In this document: positions 58,829-64,000 of the stretch, piece by piece
Position numbering within the stretch: the first letter of the stretch is position 1
Layout of the letters: every line of letters begins with the position of its first letter
Source: Anticarsia gemmatalis
Lineage: Eukaryota; Arthropoda; Insecta; Lepidoptera; Erebidae
DNA length: 64,000 bases
Direction of reading: 5' to 3'
NCBI RefSeq assembly: GCF_050436995.1
Contig: NC_134753.1
Span: 8,742,001-8,806,000 of the forward strand
Program-made: the position numbers and the translations under genes
The notes under the pieces: generated by a model
What the model was told of the DNA's origin: nothing
The model's database searches: none
The model's input: the letters and a program-made list of their open reading frames with translations, nothing else

Positions 58829-61244
58829 GTTTTTCGTATAGGATTTTAGTTTAAATCATACTCAACACACATAGATCACGCGACTTTCTTATAATGAACA
58901 GTCTTTGTTAATGATTATGTACAACTAATTACCAATGTCAAGGTTTCACAACGATTAGCTGTGAGTACCGTGATTAATATTCGGTAGGGTCACTTACTTT
59001 GTTTGGTTCACCTACATGTTACAAGCAGTTTACTAGCTTGTTACAACGTCAAAGATGTATAGTTAATCTTCAATATTAATTACATATATAATATAATGCC
59101 TTTTTCCCATAGGGGTAGGTTAGACCAAAGAATGAAATATCTTAAATAAATTATTGAAGTAATCAAAAATTGCTTATCTTTAGTATATCAATTTAAATAG
59201 ACTAGATTGGATATGTAGACAATATATTGTTTTTATTTGTACGTAATTGTTCCTTATAATAATATATTTTATGCATCGCATGTTTTAAATAATGCACCAC
59301 CTAGACACCCAGACATACTGACATATTTACATACTAATGCATAATTTCAATAAGTAACTATTACTTGCTCTATTTTGTATTTTTTTTTTATTTAAACACA
59401 GGTATGCGTAATACGATTTACAATTTTCGCAATGTCCCATGGATTAGGAAGCGAGCCGATTGCTATATATTAAGCACGTTACCAAACCCTGGGGCTATTA
59501 TTAAGAAAATGTTAGACAGACACTAGATTAGAACCCGAGACCTCTGCTTGACAGTTGTATACGCAATCTTCTAGACTACAAAGGCAGATCATAATGTAGA
59601 ACTATCATTACATATTAGGGGTTTATCAATGTCCTAATCCGATCATTACTTAGCTTGATATTAGTTTCCAAGCAAAATGCATTCTACGTTAAGATTAGAC
59701 GATACATAACTATTTTATTGAAAATCAGCCCATAAAAGTAGTGTAATCGCTTCCACACTCGATTTAATAAACTAATTATAGATTGTGTTAATTTAATAAC
59801 ACGGTTTACTACGATAATAAAATCGATTCCTTTAATATTTACCTTGTTTTAATTCGTACTACACATAGTATTCGTACTACATAGTACTACAGGTGCATTT
59901 AATTTAACCATTGAATAATGAATCACAAGAGCTATAGGTAACTTTCTTTACTAATTAGAATTTATACCTTTACACACGTTTGTTACTTCCAACTACAGGA
60001 AAATGATTAAAATATATAATTTTGGCACTGAAACAGAAACTGTAAACAAAGTCCACTATTAGCGTTCGTAAATGATTATTTAGTAATACTTACCAAGTGT
60101 ACTATTGCTTACTATTGTACTATAAAACTTACCATTTATATTTTATTCTTGAATGTAGAATAATTTATATTTTAGTACTAGCCCCGAGTATAATAGCGAT
60201 GCCCCTATTACACGGGACTAACGTTATTAATGCCGAAATGTAAATGTATTACATCTCTGCTTGAACCTTCATGTATAACAGGCGTGATGTTGTGTACTTC
60301 ATGCCTGCCAATATTTTTTACGAATCCAAGTCCCTAATAGAAATGATCATGAATCTATGAAATTTGATGTCATTGACGCTCGTAAGAAACTCTACCACAA
60401 AAATTAAACATTTTGAATTTCTCGGTTTAGCCCTGAAAAGAGGAATATTATACTGCATTCATGCTTAAACTCATTGTTAAACTTCCTTTGTATAAAATCT
60501 TTTAAGTGTTCATAGGAACATGTGACTATAGTAACAATACAGTAGGTAATAAGTAGAAGCCGTCAGACACTCGCTACCCGTTTGTAAATCAAATACAGTA
60601 CCTACTAGACAACTTTGCCAGTGACGTTGGTGCTAGAATTTTCGGTTTAGATTGACTACCTACAATATTTTTATACAAATAAAATTTGAAACAGCATAAG
60701 CGCAGTTTACTGATAATAGGTACAGTTCTCTGTTGTCATTTTATCGGGCTGTTTCTCATTTTTCATCAAATTTGAAGAAGTCCACTAATGGAAATATATT
60801 GCCTCTTATGATTCACCCAAAATTATCATCGTCTTGTAGTCTTATTGTTATTTGATATGAGCTTTTTGAATACATAAGTGACTAGAATAAAAGTTTTATC
60901 AGATGTCAAGAAGACAGCGGACAAGGTGCTAACTTTTCACGTGACCTGAAAAACTTTTAAGTAGGTTGGTGTCGCACACGAACAAAAAATAATTTTTATC
61001 AGCTGAAAAAATATGAACATAGGAGAAGATTGCGTAAAATTAACTTATTTTAGGCTAACAACTGAATTAGCAGTCAATTAATAACAACAATATACATATG
61101 TGTGCGCATATTTTTAGTTAAAATTGCTTATGAATTCAAGGGCAAAAACTAAATATATAAAAAAGTAAATGTACGCAGAATATAGATGAAACGGGTGATA
61201 AAGAGACACGGGTGTCTAATAGCTAATTAAAATTATCTAAGTAG

Positions 61245-61520
61245 ATAGTTAACGTGTCGGTCGTCCTAATGTCGTTCCGATAACATAGGTTAGTAATATA
61301 ATGCAGTCTGTGTGACATGACAACGTGAGTTGGCGAACTGTCACCTCTTTCATTGTCCACAAGGCGGCATCTATCTCGTGATCGGGCGGCCGATTGTGAT
61401 CGCATCACACAGGGATCACGCCACTCCCGCGCATTCGTCAGCGCGGTCAAATAAACATACGTACGTAGATTGCGCTAGCCACTGTACATCGCTAATATAA
61501 TCGCACCGACAGTGATCAAT
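61245..61520. promoter_or_regulatory. CpG-rich stretch, candidate enhancer or alternative promoter
   Basis: Higher GC than its flanks, with several GATC/GATCAC-type sites (TGATCGCATCACACAGGGAT, GTGATCAATTCAC) and CGGGCGGCCG. No convincing splice donor or coding frame. It could be a second first-exon/promoter of the gene that starts near 57.5 kb; this is inference only. Confidence 0.25.
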
Positions 61521-62418
61521 TCACACTAACTGTTCCATCATTAGTCTTTTTGCACAGTTACCTGGTTTGAACGATAATGTAAGTATTTTAAGACTTTTTG
61601 TCTTACTTCTGAAATAAAATTTACATTTGCTTTTAAATGTGTTTGTCCAGTTTTTAAAGACAGTGAAATTAGCACAAAATAATTGCATGCTTTGACAATA
61701 TGATAAATGTTTATTCTCATAAATTTGTTTTTTCTCACATAGTGGGTGATTTGTGCGAGCAACGAACCATTAAGTCATTGAGACACTTCTGTGAGCCTGC
61801 AGCATCGTTACATTTATATTTCGTGCATCCCCGGTTTTTTATTAGAGATTCAGTACCAGTATCAAACTAATGCTTTTTAAAATATAATTGATTAAAATCT
61901 CCTTTCTCACAATTATTCTTAAAAAAATACAATAAATAGGTACCTTTATTTACCTACTTGACTTCCTTTCTCAAAATTTCAAGAATTTGTTAGGATTAAC
62001 TAACAAATTGTTAGATCTATCATTATAATCTTAAACGATTATGACAATAATCTATCGAAAGCATAGTATTATAGAGATAAATAATAGCAAAATTGTTTTG
62101 CACGCTGAAGGCCTTTCTTCAATAACAATTAATAAACAAAAGTAGATATTATCCGATTTGCGTACGTGAAAACTGTTATAATTTGATAAAAACTGATTTA
62201 TTAGATATTTAACTGTCAAAAGATAATATATCTTTGTACAATCCTTATTAATTTGCGTAAGTCGGTAATTTACAAGAACTGACTTTCCGATTGATTTAAT
62301 GATTGAGGAAAACACCTGAGTGATTTGACAACAATATTGAGTCAATGAAACGTTCAATATGCATGTAGTTTTTAAAGTCTATATATAGCTTTAGGTATAC
62401 AAATTGTAGTTGTTATTA

Positions 62419-62691
62419 TCTATACTTAATATTATAAAGCGGAAGAGTTTGTTTGTTTGTTTATTTGTTTGTTTGTTTGTTTGTTTGAACGCGCTAATCT
62501 CAGGAACTACTGGTCTGATTTGAAAAATTCTTTCAGTGTTAGATAGCCTATTTATCGAGGAAGGCTATAGGCTATATAACATCACGCTACGGTTATTAGG
62601 AGCGGAGTAGCAACGAAAAATGTTACGAAAACGGGGAAAATTTTGACCCATTCTCTTCAGTGACGCAAGCGAAGTTGCGCGGGTCAGCTAG
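62419..62691 (+). mobile_element. Helitron, short non-autonomous copy
   Basis: Starts TCTATACTTAATATTATAAA after A, has a (GTTT)n tract, and ends GCGAAGTTGCGCGGGTCAGC-TAG before T. At 273 bp it is the most complete short copy in the window and matches 42584-42839 and the fragment at 29646-29804. Confidence 0.85.
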
Positions 62692-63642
62692 TTAAGTAAT
62701 ATGCATCCTAACACGTGTACAATATAACAAAATAGCTGGTCGTTTTTAACACGTCATACTTTATGATCTAACATGTATTAAGAATATTAAATCGTATACA
62801 TTTTAAGTCATGAACATTTTTATATAATATGAAGAACACGTGCTTGGTTTTAATTTGCAGTACTTAGATCGAAAAATATAAATAGAGTTTTTAGTTTTTA
62901 TTCGCTACACGAAACGAAAATTGTAATTAGTTTGTTACGAAATCATAAAACGTTGCGGAATATTAAGAGGTTTCTAATTAACTAAGGGGGATCGAATTAT
63001 TTACTTAAAGTATACTTTCAATAAAAATGTAGCAACAAACTGTAAAACCAATGTCAGTTCATGGATCTATATTGAAAAGTTCTCTAACTTTCAATAGAAG
63101 TGTGGACTTTTCTATTACGTTTAATGTCTGAAGCTGTAAATCTGTGATAACGTTCCCGACATTCAGTTCCAAGAACCACGTATGAACTTCTGAAAGAAGA
63201 AACATCGAGGAAATATACTTTTTTGAATTATTATAAAGGTCTCTCATACTCAATAACCGAAGATATTATTTCACATGGCTCGTTTCGTATCCGATATATT
63301 TATATAAAAAGTAATATAAATCTAAATATTATTTATTCAACGGTTCTAATTAAAGTAATTTGTATCAAATATAAATTGTACTACCTTTGTGAATAGTCAA
63401 TGAAAATTGGATAAGTGTTCAAATAATTATTAGGCATGCGACCTTTTTCCCGTATCAGCGATCGTCGTTATAAAATGAATCATCTAAAAGAAAAACATTC
63501 CTATCAATGATATCTGTTTAAATCGAAATATTTCATTATAATCTTCTTAGAAGAATCGGCAATGCGTTATCAGATTAACTTGGTATTAACAACCCTTCGA
63601 CAAACGTGATTTCAATGTTTACGATAGAAATATATGTAAGTG

Positions 63643-63866
63643 CTAGAGGCTGCCCGCGACTTCGTACGCGTGGAAACCCTTCCCGTGTAAATCCCGATCC
63701 CTCGGGAACATAGGGACAAAAAGTAGCCTATGTGTTATTCTGGGTCTCCAGCTATCTACATACCAGATTTCATCGTAATCGGTTCAGTGTTATTTGCGTG
63801 GAAGAGTAAGAAACATCCATACATACATACACTCACAAAATTTCGCATTTATAATATTAGTAGGAT
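63643..63866 (+). repeat. RTE-like interspersed repeat, family 2, copy 2
   Basis: Runs from CTAGAGGCTGCCCGCGACTT to GCATTTATAATATTAGTAGG, including TAGCCTATGTGTTATTCTGG, with the same overall layout as 54334-54535. Confidence 0.65.
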
Positions 63867-64000
63867 TTATATCTACCATCTTTGCGTACATCTGGTAACA
63901 GGCACGTCATTCACTACAATACTACTGCGATAATGACATCAATTTTATTGTTTTTTGTTTGTTTTATAATGGCATAAACCTTCTCTTATTACTGTGCACT

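Larger units (their letters stand above)
57733..64000. other. Gene-poor interval, possibly a long first intron
   Basis: No coding exon recognised. It contains a SINE (58661-58828), a tRNA-like repeat near 59440-59590, a CpG-rich stretch (61245-61520), a hairpin (AATTTGTTAG at 61984-61993, complement 62000-62009), a Helitron (62419-62691) and an RTE-like tail (63643-63866). If the donor at 57732 is real, this is intronic. Confidence 0.5.

Noticed and set aside
62445..62487. (GTTT)n tract as an independent microsatellite or CRISPR-like array
   Set aside because: It is the internal simple repeat of a Helitron family and recurs in the copy at 42584-42839. There are no spacer-repeat units, and CRISPR is not expected in an insect nuclear genome.
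1..64000. Novel operon-like or defence system
   Set aside because: The DNA is eukaryotic with spliced genes of known families. No clustered unknown genes suggest a coordinated new system; the strongest novelty candidates are the orphan secreted protein and the dual-ended aminopeptidase.

Overview
The window is insect nuclear DNA, almost certainly from a moth or butterfly. The genes are small and split by AT-rich introns with GT-AG junctions. There is a 7tm_6-type odorant receptor, an array of lepidopteran-style acyl-CoA desaturases, and many interspersed repeats of lepidopteran type (tRNA-derived SINEs, Helitrons that start TC and end CTAG, RTE-like 3' tails). The repeat mix suggests a noctuoid moth, but that is only an impression.

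Layout. (1) 1-2870: upstream sequence with no clear gene. (2) 2877-17811 (+): an M1 zinc aminopeptidase gene. Fifteen shared exons (11473-17811) can be joined in frame to either of two N-terminal ends: a signal-bearing exon pair (2877-3053, 3358-3722) or a single exon without a signal (10742-11121). Between the two ends lies an apparently intact 6.3 kb R1-clade non-LTR retrotransposon on the minus strand (4047-10385), with both ORFs open, a 56-nt poly(A)-type tail and a 13-bp target-site duplication. A 256-bp hAT-like MITE lies just after the aminopeptidase stop codon and carries the first poly(A) signal. (3) 19179-21569 (-): a complete odorant receptor of six coding exons, the first only four codons long. 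(4) 22816-24003 (-): a three-exon gene for a 146-aa secreted Gly/Ser/Asn/Trp-rich protein that I cannot assign to any family. (5) 24.1-28.6 kb: repeats, including a 1.18 kb Helitron. (6) 28685-46515: five complete acyl-CoA desaturase genes (orientations +,+,-,-,+), each of four coding exons with identical intron positions and phases, and all with the three histidine boxes. Their introns carry a nested Harbinger-like MITE/SINE, a Helitron, SINEs and a very GC-rich MITE. (7) 46.5-64 kb: a long region without recognisable coding exons, with repeats, palindromes and two CpG-rich islands. One island, near 57.5-57.7 kb, looks like a promoter and first non-coding exon of a plus-strand gene that continues beyond the window.

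How the genes relate. The desaturases are membrane enzymes that put double bonds into fatty acyl-CoA. In moths this family makes both housekeeping unsaturated fats and sex-pheromone precursors. The odorant receptor would act in antennal neurons. The aminopeptidase would trim peptides in the secretory pathway or at the cell surface (N-terminus a) or in the cytosol (N-terminus b). These genes are neighbours and nothing indicates that they share a pathway. Exon coordinates were read by hand from splice signals and reading frame, without transcript data.
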